Positions 1 to 7,248 of a stretch of DNA of 64,000 nt are shown here, piece by piece (the first letter of the stretch is position 1; each line of letters begins with the position of its first letter). The notes below the pieces were generated by a model. The model saw only the letters and a list, made by a program, of their open reading frames with translations, was not told where the DNA came from and did no database searches. The position numbers were made by a program, and so were the translations under genes. This DNA comes from Ruegeria marina (lineage in GTDB: Bacteria; Pseudomonadota; Alphaproteobacteria; Rhodobacterales; Rhodobacteraceae), in NCBI RefSeq assembly GCF_900101475.1, contig NZ_FMZV01000016.1:62001-126000 (forward strand), in the 5' to 3' direction.

Positions 1-476
1 CCTTCCGCGCGTTCGAGATCGGGCGGGGCGAGATCATCTATTTCTGGGGATGCATCGCGCATGCGGTCTATACGCCGATGGTCCGCAGGCTGAACCGGGG
101 CGAACCGGCGGTTGTCTTTACCCTGGGCACGCTGCTGGCCGGCTGCGTGGTCCTGACAGTCTACGGCTGGGCGGATATCCGCACGACCGATTGGGTTAAT
201 CTGCCCGGTATCGTTTGGGTCGGACTTCTCTATGTCGCGATCTGCGCCAGTGCGATGACCTTTGTCCTGCTGCAATATGCATCGCTACGGCTGCCATCGG
301 CCAAGGTGATGGCCTACACCTACCTGACGCCTACCTGGGTCATATTCTGGGAGATCGCCCTGGGCAATGGCGTTCCGTCCGGTCTGATTCTGGTAGGGGT
401 TACGCTGACGGTGACAGCTCTGGTGATCCTGTTGAAACCCGAAGACCGTCATCAGCCCTTCACGCAAGCGCAGTAG
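1..476 (+). CDS. DMT/EamA-family transporter, 3' part (5' truncated)
   Basis: The reading frame is open from base 3 to the stop at 474-476, so the gene starts before the window. About 157 residues remain. They hold several hydrophobic helices, and the C-terminal half has the look of the second EamA repeat: a helix ending in YTYLTPTWVIFWE, a Gly-rich turn, and a last helix before a short polar tail (KPEDRHQPFTQAQ). Members of this family are inner-membrane exporters or uptake carriers of small metabolites; the substrate cannot be read from sequence. The next gene starts 9 bases downstream on the same strand, so the two may be co-transcribed. Confidence 0.75.
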   Translation, partial: FRAFEIGRGEIIYFWGCIAHAVYTPMVRRLNRGEPAVVFTLGTLLAGCVVLTVYGWADIRTTDWVNLPGIVWVGLLYVAICASAMTFVLLQYASLRLPSAKVMAYTYLTPTWVIFWEIALGNGVPSGLILVGVTLTVTALVILLKPEDRHQPFTQAQ

Positions 477-485
477 CAGGAACCG

Positions 486-1310
486 ATGCAAAAAGATATC
501 TCGCTGACCGTTGATTTCCCCGCAGTTCCCGACGCGCTTCTGCTGGCGCCCGTCGGGCTGTCCACGCCGCAATCCGCACCAGTCTCCGTCGATACCCAAG
601 GGGCGGCACAGAGAATGGTCGCGGACCCGCGGTCGGCGCAACATGCGCTGGTACTTACACCGGCGGAGGCGCAGATTCGCCTGGCATGGTCCTATGTCCT
701 GGGCGGCGCCGATTACTGCGAAGCGATGTTTCAGCCGCGCAACAGCCGGTATACGCGTGCGGCAGCCAAGCTTGCCGACGAAGCACGGGAGTTTGCGCAC
801 CGCAGCGTAAAGGATATTGCCGATCATGTCGCCGCGCTGTTTGCCTATGGTCACCCCGAAACCCGGTTTTATGACGCGGAGGACGAAATCCCGCAGCTAT
901 GTTCCATGACCGAAGGCTCGTGCGTGGATATCAACGCCTATTTCATCGCGTTCTGCCGGGCCGCCGGGATCGAGGCCGGCTACATTACCGGCTATTTCAT
1001 TCCCGAAGAAAAACGTACGCATTGCGCCGACATGCATTGCTGGGTCGTGACGCGCGGACCGCAGGGTGTACAGGAATGGGATATCGCGCATCATCTGAAG
1101 ATGGGAACGCGCGATATTCGCCCCGGCCTGAACCCGAAGCCGGGGGTGCGGGTCGCGATGGCGCATTCCATGGGGCTGGAATTTCCGTCGCTTGGCCTGC
1201 GCGATCTCAAGCTGATCGGCGAGCCGATGTGGTTGTTTCCCGATGGCAGTTGGGCACGACCGGAAATGACGATCACGCTTCGGGGCTATGATCGCCTGGC
1301 GCAGTGTTGA
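486..1310 (+). CDS. Transglutaminase-like (cysteine protease fold) protein
   Basis: The 274-residue protein carries the transglutaminase core. The presumed catalytic triad is Cys146 in EGSCVDINAYF, His184 in CADMHCWV and Asp199 in QEWDIAHH, in the order and spacing of the family. The N-terminal ~60 residues look like a small beta domain. There is no clear signal peptide, so it is probably cytoplasmic. Bacterial members are mostly peptidases or amidases, and the substrate is unknown. It lies directly after the DMT transporter. Its 3' end overlaps the convergent ArsR-type gene by 38 bases. Confidence 0.75.
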   Translation: MQKDISLTVDFPAVPDALLLAPVGLSTPQSAPVSVDTQGAAQRMVADPRSAQHALVLTPAEAQIRLAWSYVLGGADYCEAMFQPRNSRYTRAAAKLADEAREFAHRSVKDIADHVAALFAYGHPETRFYDAEDEIPQLCSMTEGSCVDINAYFIAFCRAAGIEAGYITGYFIPEEKRTHCADMHCWVVTRGPQGVQEWDIAHHLKMGTRDIRPGLNPKPGVRVAMAHSMGLEFPSLGLRDLKLIGEPMWLFPDGSWARPEMTITLRGYDRLAQC

Positions 1311-1623
1311 ATTCGCTTTCCAGAAACCTTTCGAACGCATCGAGGTTCACGGGTTCGAACTGGCCGAATCCCTGCATCCAGACGCTGGCACCGCGCAGGG
1401 CATCGGGTTCCAGCTTGCACCATTTTACCCGACCGCGTTTCTCCTGGCTGATCAGCCCGGCGCGGGTCAGGATGGCGAGGTGTTTCGAGATGGCGGCCAG
1501 GGACATCTCGAAGGGTTCGGCAACGTCGGTCACGGCCATGTCATCCTCGAGCAGCATGGCGAGGATGGTGCGCCGGGTGGGGTCGGCGAGGGCGGCAAAG
1601 ACGTCATCGAGCGGATCGGACAT
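1273..1623 (-). CDS. ArsR-family winged-helix repressor
   Basis: This is a 116-residue ArsR-type regulator. The recognition helix region is AVTDVAEPFEMSLAAISKHL, followed by the wing LISQEKRGRVKWCKLEP. No paired-Cys metal site (such as CxC) is seen, so it may belong to the non-metal ArsR group that often controls neighbouring genes or itself. The ATG at 1623 (MSDPLDDVF) is preferred over the longer frame from 1662, because the upstream stretch contains the two palindromes proposed as its operators. It converges on the transglutaminase-like gene, with overlapping 3' ends. Confidence 0.85.
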   Translation of the reverse strand: MSDPLDDVFAALADPTRRTILAMLLEDDMAVTDVAEPFEMSLAAISKHLAILTRAGLISQEKRGRVKWCKLEPDALRGASVWMQGFGQFEPVNLDAFERFLESEFNTAPGDHSPEA

Positions 1624-1634
1624 GTTTCGCCAGA

Positions 1635-1670
1635 ACCATATGGTGAAACGATCGTCAACCATTTGGTTGA
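1635..1670 (-). promoter_or_regulatory. Two palindromes, candidate ArsR autoregulatory operators
   Basis: A perfect 16-base palindrome TCAACCATTTGGTTGA lies at 1655-1670 and a perfect 10-base palindrome ACCATATGGT at 1635-1644. Both sit just upstream of the ArsR-type start at 1623, with centres 23 bases apart (about two helical turns). ArsR-family repressors commonly bind such ACCA-TGGT dyads over their own promoter. The binding is inferred. Confidence 0.5.
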
Positions 1671-1795
1671 ATATGCTTCATCCGGCCATTTGGCGCTAAC
1701 GGCGCCTGCGACCCGAGCGCGCGCCTTGTCGCGCCATTGAAAAAAATATTGGAAAACAACAACATGATCCAGTTCTGAGGGTTGCCATTGCAGCG

Positions 1796-1824
1796 TTGAC
1801 TCTGTGACCGTTGCCCCTTAGCAG
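1796..1824 (+). promoter_or_regulatory. Possible sigma-70 promoter of the F0 operon
   Basis: TTGACT at 1796-1801 is followed after 17 bases by TAGCAG at 1819-1824, about 30 bases before the proposed atpI start. The -35 is good (5/6) and the -10 is poor (3/6). Confidence 0.3.
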
Positions 1825-1853
1825 AGTGCCAAGACTGCGTGGGGGTTCTGCCC

Positions 1854-2198
1854 GTGACCGAAGACGACCAAAAGCAGCGGCTGACGCAGCTGGAGGCGCG
1901 GATCGCGGCGGCCAAGAAGGCCGAAAGCAAGGGCGAGAAACGCGCGGATGCAAGCCATGCCCAGGGCGAGTTGGCCTGGCGCATGGTGATCGAGATGGTA
2001 TCCGGTCTGGGGATCGGGTTTGGCATCGGGTACGGGCTGGACAGCCTGTTCGGGACGATCCCGATCTTCCTGGTGCTGTTCACATTGCTGGGTCTTGCCG
2101 CCGGGGTGAATGTAATGCTCCGCAGCGCGCGTGAAATCCAGGCGAAGACAGAGGCCGAAGCCGCAAAGGCAAAGGCCGAGAGAGACGAGAGGGACTAG
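1854..2198 (+). CDS. atpI: ATP synthase accessory protein AtpI
   Basis: This small membrane protein has a charged, Ala/Lys-rich N-terminus followed by two hydrophobic helices (about [19 protein letters not shown] and [20 protein letters not shown]) and a charged C-terminal tail. This is the AtpI/AtpQ layout. It is the first gene of the F0 operon and is thought to help c-ring assembly or Mg2+ supply. I chose the GTG at 1854 ([10 protein letters not shown]) because a G-rich stretch precedes it by a suitable distance. An in-frame GTG at 1839 would add five residues. atpB starts 2 bases after its stop. Confidence 0.85.
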   Translation: MTEDDQKQRLTQLEARIAAAKKAESKGEKRADASHAQGELAWRMVIEMVSGLGIGFGIGYGLDSLFGTIPIFLVLFTLLGLAAGVNVMLRSAREIQAKTEAEAAKAKAERDERD

Positions 2199-2200
2199 AC

Positions 2201-2971
2201 GTGGCAAGCGAAGCACAGGCCGCAGACAAGGCAGCAGAGGGTGGTAGCCTGGTCTTCCACCCGATGGATCAGTTCATCGTCAAGCCGCTGTTCGGCGACG
2301 GCGCGGTGGGCATGTTCACCATCACCAACTCGACCCTGTGGATGGGTCTCGCGGTGCTGGCGATCATCGGCCTGATGGTGCTCAGCACCTCGCGCCGCGC
2401 CATCGTTCCGGGCCGGATGCAGTCGATCGCGGAACTGGCCTATGGCTTCATCTACAAGATGGTCGAGGACATCTGCGGCAAGGACGGGGTGAAGTACTTC
2501 CCCTATGTCATGACGCTTTTCATGTTCATCGTGACCGCCAACTTCCTGGGCCTGCTGCCCAAGTCCTTTACCACCACCTCGCATTTCGCGGTGACCGTGG
2601 TACTGGCGCTGGCGGTGTTCCTGACCGTCACCATCCTGGGTTTTGTCAAGAACGGTGCCGGCTTCCTGAGCCTGTTCTGGGTGTCGAGCGCACCGCTGGC
2701 GCTGCGCCCGGTTCTGGCGATCATCGAACTGATTTCCTACTTCGTGCGCCCCGTCAGCCACTCCATCCGTCTTGCCGGTAACGTCATGGCAGGTCACGCG
2801 GTGATCAAGGTTTTCGCAGGTTTCGCTGCCATTGCCGCGATCAGCCCGGTTTCGGTTCTGGCGATCACCGCGATGTACGGTCTCGAGGTGCTGGTGGCCT
2901 TCATCCAGGCCTATGTGTTCACCATCCTGACCTGCGTGTACCTCAAGGACGCGCTGCACCCGCATCACTAA
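2201..2971 (+). CDS. atpB: ATP synthase F0 subunit a
   Basis: The 256-residue protein is the proton-channel subunit of F0. It shows the expected five to six membrane helices. The conserved segment ending [16 protein letters not shown] contains the essential Arg of subunit a (SIRLAGN). The start is GTG at 2201, two bases after atpI. It works in the inner membrane against the c-ring, letting protons in and out through two half channels. The F1 genes are not in the window, in line with the split F0 and F1 operons known in Rhodobacteraceae. Confidence 0.97.
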   Translation: MASEAQAADKAAEGGSLVFHPMDQFIVKPLFGDGAVGMFTITNSTLWMGLAVLAIIGLMVLSTSRRAIVPGRMQSIAELAYGFIYKMVEDICGKDGVKYFPYVMTLFMFIVTANFLGLLPKSFTTTSHFAVTVVLALAVFLTVTILGFVKNGAGFLSLFWVSSAPLALRPVLAIIELISYFVRPVSHSIRLAGNVMAGHAVIKVFAGFAAIAAISPVSVLAITAMYGLEVLVAFIQAYVFTILTCVYLKDALHPHH

Positions 2972-3046
2972 TCGCAGCGGCGGGTTGAATCCGCCCTGTG
3001 CTCCAAACACCCTGACATTCAACTTCCAATCGTAAGGAGACTCATC

Positions 3047-3271
3047 ATGGAAGGCGATCTCGCACATATCGGCGCAGGCCTGGCAGCAATCGGTTCCGGC
3101 GCAGCCGCAATCGGTGTGGGCAACGTGGCCGGCAACTTCCTGGCCGGCGCCCTGCGCAACCCCTCGGCCGCCGCGTCGCAAACCGCGACCCTGTTCATCG
3201 GCATCGCATTCGCAGAAGCCCTGGGGATCTTCGCGTTCCTCGTCGCTCTGCTGCTGATGTTCGCCGTCTAA
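3047..3271 (+). CDS. atpE: ATP synthase F0 subunit c
   Basis: This is a 74-residue hairpin of two hydrophobic helices. The Gly/Ala-rich first helix has the usual repeated small residues ([16 protein letters not shown]), the loop is RNPSAA, and the proton-carrying Glu lies in the second helix ([10 protein letters not shown]). A good ribosome binding site (AAGGAG) lies about 9 bases upstream. The 75-base gap after atpB and the 86-base gap before atpF', which contains a stem-loop, may allow a higher yield of subunit c than of its neighbours. Confidence 0.97.
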   Translation: MEGDLAHIGAGLAAIGSGAAAIGVGNVAGNFLAGALRNPSAAASQTATLFIGIAFAEALGIFAFLVALLLMFAV

Positions 3272-3296
3272 TTCGCGGAACCTGATCCTTACGCGC

Positions 3297-3325
3297 GGAT
3301 GGGCCCAAGCCATAGCGGCCCATCC
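3297..3325 (+). other. Stem-loop between atpE and atpF'
   Basis: A perfect 9-base stem (GGATGGGCC / GGCCCATCC) with an 11-base loop lies in the gap after atpE, without a following T run. It could stabilise the upstream atpE message or attenuate downstream transcription. The function is inferred. Confidence 0.45.
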
Positions 3326-3357
3326 GTTGTAAAGACTACGTTCCGACGGAGGACAAC

Positions 3358-3903
3358 ATGGCGACTGAACATACCGGAGCTGTCAGCATCTGCGTCGATT
3401 CCCATGGCTCTGCCATCGGTATGCCGCAGCTCTGTTTCGACTGGTTCCCGAACCAGATCTTCTGGCTTGTCATCACGCTGGTCGTCGTCTTTCTGGTCCT
3501 GTCGCGCGTGGCCCTGCCGCGTATTGCGGCAATCCTGGCCGAACGGCAGGGGACCATCACAAACGACCTCGCCGCTGCCGAAGACCTGAAGGCCAAGGCG
3601 CTTGCGGCGGAAGAAGCCTATACCAAGGCGCTGGCCGAAGCCCGTGCCGAGGCTCAGCGTATCGCCGGCGAAGCGCGTGCAGAGATTCAGGCGGAATTGA
3701 ACGACGCCATCGCCAAGGCGGATGCCGAGATCGCTGCCAAGGCGGCCGAGTCGGAAAAGGCCATTGGCGAAATCCGTGCCGGTGCCCTGCAAAGCATCGA
3801 AGCGGTTGCCAAGGACACCGCGGGCGCGCTGGTCAGTGTGCTGGGCGGTCAGGCCGATGACGCAACCGTGGCTGGCGCCGTCGAAGCCCGGATGAAAGGA
3901 TAA
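3358..3903 (+). CDS. atpF': ATP synthase F0 subunit b' (AtpF'/AtpX)
   Basis: The 181-residue protein has one membrane helix at about residues 35-55 ([20 protein letters not shown]), followed by a long Ala/Glu/Lys-rich helix that forms the peripheral stalk. Unlike the next gene it has an N-terminal extension with two Cys residues before the helix, as is common for b' proteins of phototroph-related alphaproteobacteria. b and b' form a heterodimer linking F0 to F1. atpF follows after 5 bases. Confidence 0.93.
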   Translation: MATEHTGAVSICVDSHGSAIGMPQLCFDWFPNQIFWLVITLVVVFLVLSRVALPRIAAILAERQGTITNDLAAAEDLKAKALAAEEAYTKALAEARAEAQRIAGEARAEIQAELNDAIAKADAEIAAKAAESEKAIGEIRAGALQSIEAVAKDTAGALVSVLGGQADDATVAGAVEARMKG

Positions 3904-3908
3904 GAGAC

Positions 3909-4469
3909 ATGCGTAACATTCTCGCCTTTGTCCTGACCGCAGGCTTCGCAAGCCCGGCGCTTGCCGCAAGCGGCCCGTTCTTTTCTCTGAAGAACACCGA
4001 TTTCGTGGTGACCATCGCGTTCCTCGTCTTCGTCGCGGTTCTGTTCTACTTCAAGGTTCCGTCGATGATCGGCGGGGCGCTGGACAAGCGGGCCGAAGGC
4101 ATCAAGTCGGACCTGGAAGAAGCCCGCAAGTTGCGGGAAGAGGCACAGGCCCTGCTGGCGTCGTACGAGCGCAAGCAGAAGGAAGTCCAGGGGCAGGCCA
4201 GCGCCATTGTCGCTGCTGCCAAGGAAGAAGCGACACGCGCCGCCGAACAGGCCAAGGTGGATCTTGAATCCTCGATTGCCCGCCGGTTGGCGGCCGCTCA
4301 GGATCAGATCGCTTCGGCCGAGGCTGCCGCCATCCGGGATGTGCGCGACCGCGCCATTGCCGTGGCCGTCGCCGCGGCCGGCGATGTCATCGCCAAGCAG
4401 ATGACCGCAGCCGAAGCCAACAAGCTGATCGAGTCCTCGATCGCAGACGTCGACGCCAAGCTTCACTGA
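3909..4469 (+). CDS. atpF: ATP synthase F0 subunit b
   Basis: The 186-residue subunit b has a short hydrophobic leader-like start ([20 protein letters not shown]), a membrane helix at about residues 35-52, then a long charged coiled coil ([18 protein letters not shown]) that makes the stator with b'. It is the last gene of the F0 operon and a strong intrinsic terminator follows 25 bases after its stop. The N-terminus resembles a cleavable signal peptide with an AxA site; whether it is processed cannot be told from sequence. Confidence 0.94.
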   Translation: MRNILAFVLTAGFASPALAASGPFFSLKNTDFVVTIAFLVFVAVLFYFKVPSMIGGALDKRAEGIKSDLEEARKLREEAQALLASYERKQKEVQGQASAIVAAAKEEATRAAEQAKVDLESSIARRLAAAQDQIASAEAAAIRDVRDRAIAVAVAAAGDVIAKQMTAAEANKLIESSIADVDAKLH

Positions 4470-4494
4470 TCGTATCCACAATCAATCAGCATTA

Positions 4495-4521
4495 AACCCG
4501 GCTTTCAAAGCCGGGTTTTTT
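4495..4521 (+). terminator. Intrinsic terminator of the F0 operon
   Basis: The inverted repeat AACCCGGCTTT / AAAGCCGGGTT (4495-4505 and 4507-4517) is followed by a run of six T (4516-4521). It sits directly after atpF and before the convergent FadR-type gene. Confidence 0.92.
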
Positions 4522-4548
4522 CGTGCCAGGCCGAAGGTTCCACAACGG

Positions 4549-5319
4549 TCAGACCCGAGCGTTTTCATGCTCCAGGCGCTGCCGGGCGATTGCCTCGTTC
4601 TTTTCGGCCTTTTTCTGATCGGCAAGACAGATCTCGACAAAGCTCAGATGCGCCTCGACTGCGGCGCGGGCCCCTGCCGGGTCTCGTTCCTGCAATGCGT
4701 CGTTGATGGCGCGGTGCTGATCCAGGATCGCCTCTCGCGTGGTGCGCTGGTGGAACATGATCTGGCGGTTGTAGAACACGCCCTGACGGAGCAGATCGAA
4801 CATCGACCGCAGCATGTGCAGCATGACCACGTTGTGGCTGGCCTCGATGATTGCCATGTGAAACTCGGCGTCCAGCCTGGCTTCCTCATCCCCCTTGCTG
4901 CGCTTGTGGGCCTCGACCATCTTGTCGAAAATAGCCTGGATCACCTTCAGATCGCTTTCGGAACCCAGCCGCGCCGCGCGTTCTGCGGCCAGCCCCTCTA
5001 TGTCGCGGCGGAACGACAGATAGTCGAACATCGCCTCGTCATGAGCGGCGAAGAGACGCGTCAGCGCAGGCGAGAAAGCATTGCCCAGCACTTCGGCGAC
5101 GAAGATCCCGGAACCTGCCTTGCTGGTCAGGAGCCCCTGGTTCTGCAATTCGGCCACGGCATCGCGCAGCGACGGGCGCGAAACCCCCAACCGTTCGGCA
5201 AGATCGCGTTCGGCGGGCAGACGCTCGCCCGGCCGCAGGATCCCGCGCAGGATCAGCTGTTCGATCTGGCGGACCACCGAAGTGGAAAGTTTCTCGGACT
5301 GGACTTTTTGAAACGGCAT
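4549..5319 (-). CDS. FadR/PdhR-type GntR-family regulator (FCD domain)
   Basis: The 256-residue protein has an N-terminal winged helix (about residues 10-75) with the GntR signature LPAERDLAERLGVSRPSLRDA, followed by an all-helical FCD ligand domain. The FCD metal-site residues appear conserved (Asp in LDAEFH, His in IIEASHN, and a late His in DQHRAIND). Family members sense small carboxylic acids. It is divergent from the aminotransferase gene, with 143 bases between start codons, so it may control that gene. The effector is unknown. Confidence 0.85.
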   Translation of the reverse strand: MPFQKVQSEKLSTSVVRQIEQLILRGILRPGERLPAERDLAERLGVSRPSLRDAVAELQNQGLLTSKAGSGIFVAEVLGNAFSPALTRLFAAHDEAMFDYLSFRRDIEGLAAERAARLGSESDLKVIQAIFDKMVEAHKRSKGDEEARLDAEFHMAIIEASHNVVMLHMLRSMFDLLRQGVFYNRQIMFHQRTTREAILDQHRAINDALQERDPAGARAAVEAHLSFVEICLADQKKAEKNEAIARQRLEHENARV

Positions 5320-5395
5320 TTTCCGCGAATGTCCCTTGATCGTTGGTCCAAAACATATTGTCGGGTGCAGATCGGCGCAAGTTCACGTCTGCTGT

Positions 5396-5414
5396 AATAA
5401 TGGTCAGAATTATT
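5396..5414. promoter_or_regulatory. Candidate operator between FadR-type gene and aminotransferase
   Basis: The inverted repeat AATAAT-N7-ATTATT has GGTCAGA as the spacer. It sits in the divergent intergenic region 49 bases before the aminotransferase start. A second short dyad, TTGGTCCAA, lies nearby (about 5343-5351). GGTC-containing dyads are typical of FadR/PdhR-type operators, but the match is only partial. Confidence 0.35.
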
Positions 5415-5462
5415 GACTTTGTTTTGGCCCCGCTTACGGTCGCGCGACATGGAGTATCCGTC

Positions 5463-6683
5463 ATGACCCTGGAACAGATATTCGCAACCCGCGCAGCGAG
5501 GTTGAAGGCATCCGAAATACGCGAGTTGCTGAAGTTGCTCGACCAGCCGGATATCCTGTCCTTTGCAGGGGGCATTCCCGATCCGTCGCTGTTTCCTGCC
5601 GAAGCCTTTGCACAAGCCTTTGCCGAAGCGTTGACGCCGTCGCGGCAAGCTCAGGCTCTGCAATATTCGATCAGCGAAGGCTATCTGCCCCTGCGGCGCT
5701 GGTTGGCCGCGCACATGGGCACTCTTGGCGTGCCCTGCGGGACGGACAACATCCTGATCACCTCCGGCTCGCAACAGGCTCTGGATTACCTTGGCAAGCT
5801 CTTTCTTTCGCCCGGCGATACGGCTCTTGTCGGTTGGCCGACTTACCTGGGCGCACTGGCGGCGTTCAATGCCTATGAACCCGAGTATGACCGTTTGCGG
5901 ATCGGTTCCAACCGGTCGGCCGCAGATTACATGGCGCAGGCAGAGGTTGCCGGCGGGCGGGTGAAGATGGCCTATCTCTCCGCCGACTTCGCCAACCCGA
6001 CCGGCGAAACCGTGGATCGGGCAGGGCGGGAACAACTGCTGGATCAGGCCGAGGCGATGGATTGCGCGGTGATCGAGGATGCCGCCTATCAGGCATTGAG
6101 ATATGACGGCGATCCTGTGCCGCCGATCCTGGCGCTGGAAATCGCGCGCAAGGGCTCGGTCGAGGCATGCCGGACGATCTATTGCGGGTCGTTTTCCAAG
6201 ACCTTGTCGCCGGGGCTGCGGGTCGGGTGGGTGGTCGCATCCCAGGCGGTGATCCGGCAACTGGTGCTGATGAAACAGGCGGCCGATCTGCATTCATCAA
6301 GCATCAACCAGATCGCCATTCATTCGGTTGCTGAACGATTGTTCGACAGTCACGTCGCAAGCCTGCGCGCGGTCTATCAGCGCCGTCGCGACGCGATGCT
6401 GGATGGGCTGGCGCGCCACATGCCGGACGGTGTGACCTGGACCCGGCCCGAAGGCGGTATGTTCGTCTGGCTGACCCTGCCAACCGGGCTGGATGGCGCG
6501 GACTTGCTGGCCCGTTCGCTGGAGACGGTCAAGGTCGCCTTTGTGCCGGGCAGGGCTTTCTTTGCCGACGGGTCCGGGGCGAACAGTCTGCGCCTCAGTT
6601 TCTCCTGCGCCTCCGAAAGCATGATCGAGGACGGGATGAAACGGCTCGGCGCGCTTCTGCGGGATGCGCAAGCGGGACGCTGA
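5463..6683 (+). CDS. PLP-dependent aminotransferase, class I (2-aminoadipate/aromatic type)
   Basis: The 406-residue protein is a fold-type I aminotransferase of the MocR-related/LysN group without a regulatory domain. The N-terminal motif DILSFAGGIPDPSLFP, the PLP-binding Lys in CGSFSKTLSPGLRVGW, the Asp/Tyr in IEDAAYQALRY and the late Arg in LRLSFSCAS are all present. It transfers amino groups between an amino acid and a 2-oxo acid; the exact substrate is open. I chose the ATG at 5463 (MTLEQIF), preceded by GGAG, over an upstream ATG at 5343. It lies divergent to the FadR-type regulator. Confidence 0.85.
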   Translation: MTLEQIFATRAARLKASEIRELLKLLDQPDILSFAGGIPDPSLFPAEAFAQAFAEALTPSRQAQALQYSISEGYLPLRRWLAAHMGTLGVPCGTDNILITSGSQQALDYLGKLFLSPGDTALVGWPTYLGALAAFNAYEPEYDRLRIGSNRSAADYMAQAEVAGGRVKMAYLSADFANPTGETVDRAGREQLLDQAEAMDCAVIEDAAYQALRYDGDPVPPILALEIARKGSVEACRTIYCGSFSKTLSPGLRVGWVVASQAVIRQLVLMKQAADLHSSSINQIAIHSVAERLFDSHVASLRAVYQRRRDAMLDGLARHMPDGVTWTRPEGGMFVWLTLPTGLDGADLLARSLETVKVAFVPGRAFFADGSGANSLRLSFSCASESMIEDGMKRLGALLRDAQAGR

Positions 6684-6720
6684 CAAGCGTTTGTTAACCG
6701 AACCCGTGCCAGCTTGCGGC

Positions 6721-7125
6721 ATGGTCCGGTTTGTCTTCATTCTGTTTCTGTTGGCTGCATGTGCTCCGCCGGGTCGCGAGTTTCGTGGCCTGCCGGCCAC
6801 GCGCGTTGACGTCGGCGGCAGCCTGTTCGATGTCCGGGTACGCGGCAACCTTGCCGAGGCAATCCGCCTGAACCCGCAGTATGCCCCCCGTTTTGGTCCG
6901 ATCCGTGACCGGGCCGGATTTGCGATGGCGCAAGTCTCGGGCTGCGAGGTCGAGGGCGTGCTGGGCGATCAGGCGGTGGCTCTGGGGGTGTTGGACTGCG
7001 GCGCGCGCCCCGGCATCTGGGCTTTGCCGGCCGCTGCGCTGCGGTTCGATTGCGTTGAAATCGATCAATTGGCCAACGAGGGGCTGAAAACCCCCTATGT
7101 CGACTTTGAATGCACACCTTTTTAG
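6721..7125 (+). CDS. Small putative lipoprotein
   Basis: The 134-residue protein has a short hydrophobic N-terminus (VRFVFILFLLAAC) ending in a good lipobox (LAAC). This predicts a lipoprotein signal with Cys13 as the lipidated residue. The mature part has Cys residues in SGCEVEG, LDCGARP, RFDCVEI and DFECTPF, which may pair as disulfides in the periplasm. I do not recognise a named domain. The ATG at 6721 is preferred because it gives the signal peptide its normal length. It is 37 bases after the aminotransferase. Confidence 0.6.
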   Translation: MVRFVFILFLLAACAPPGREFRGLPATRVDVGGSLFDVRVRGNLAEAIRLNPQYAPRFGPIRDRAGFAMAQVSGCEVEGVLGDQAVALGVLDCGARPGIWALPAAALRFDCVEIDQLANEGLKTPYVDFECTPF

Positions 7126-7248
7126 GCGCAGAACCGCCAGATGTTGTGGATAACCTTCGGGATTCATCCAGATGCAGGGGTGCGGCGTTGACAGAGGGCA
7201 ACTTGCACAGGCAGTCTGTTCCGACACAGGAATCACGAAAGCCAGCCC

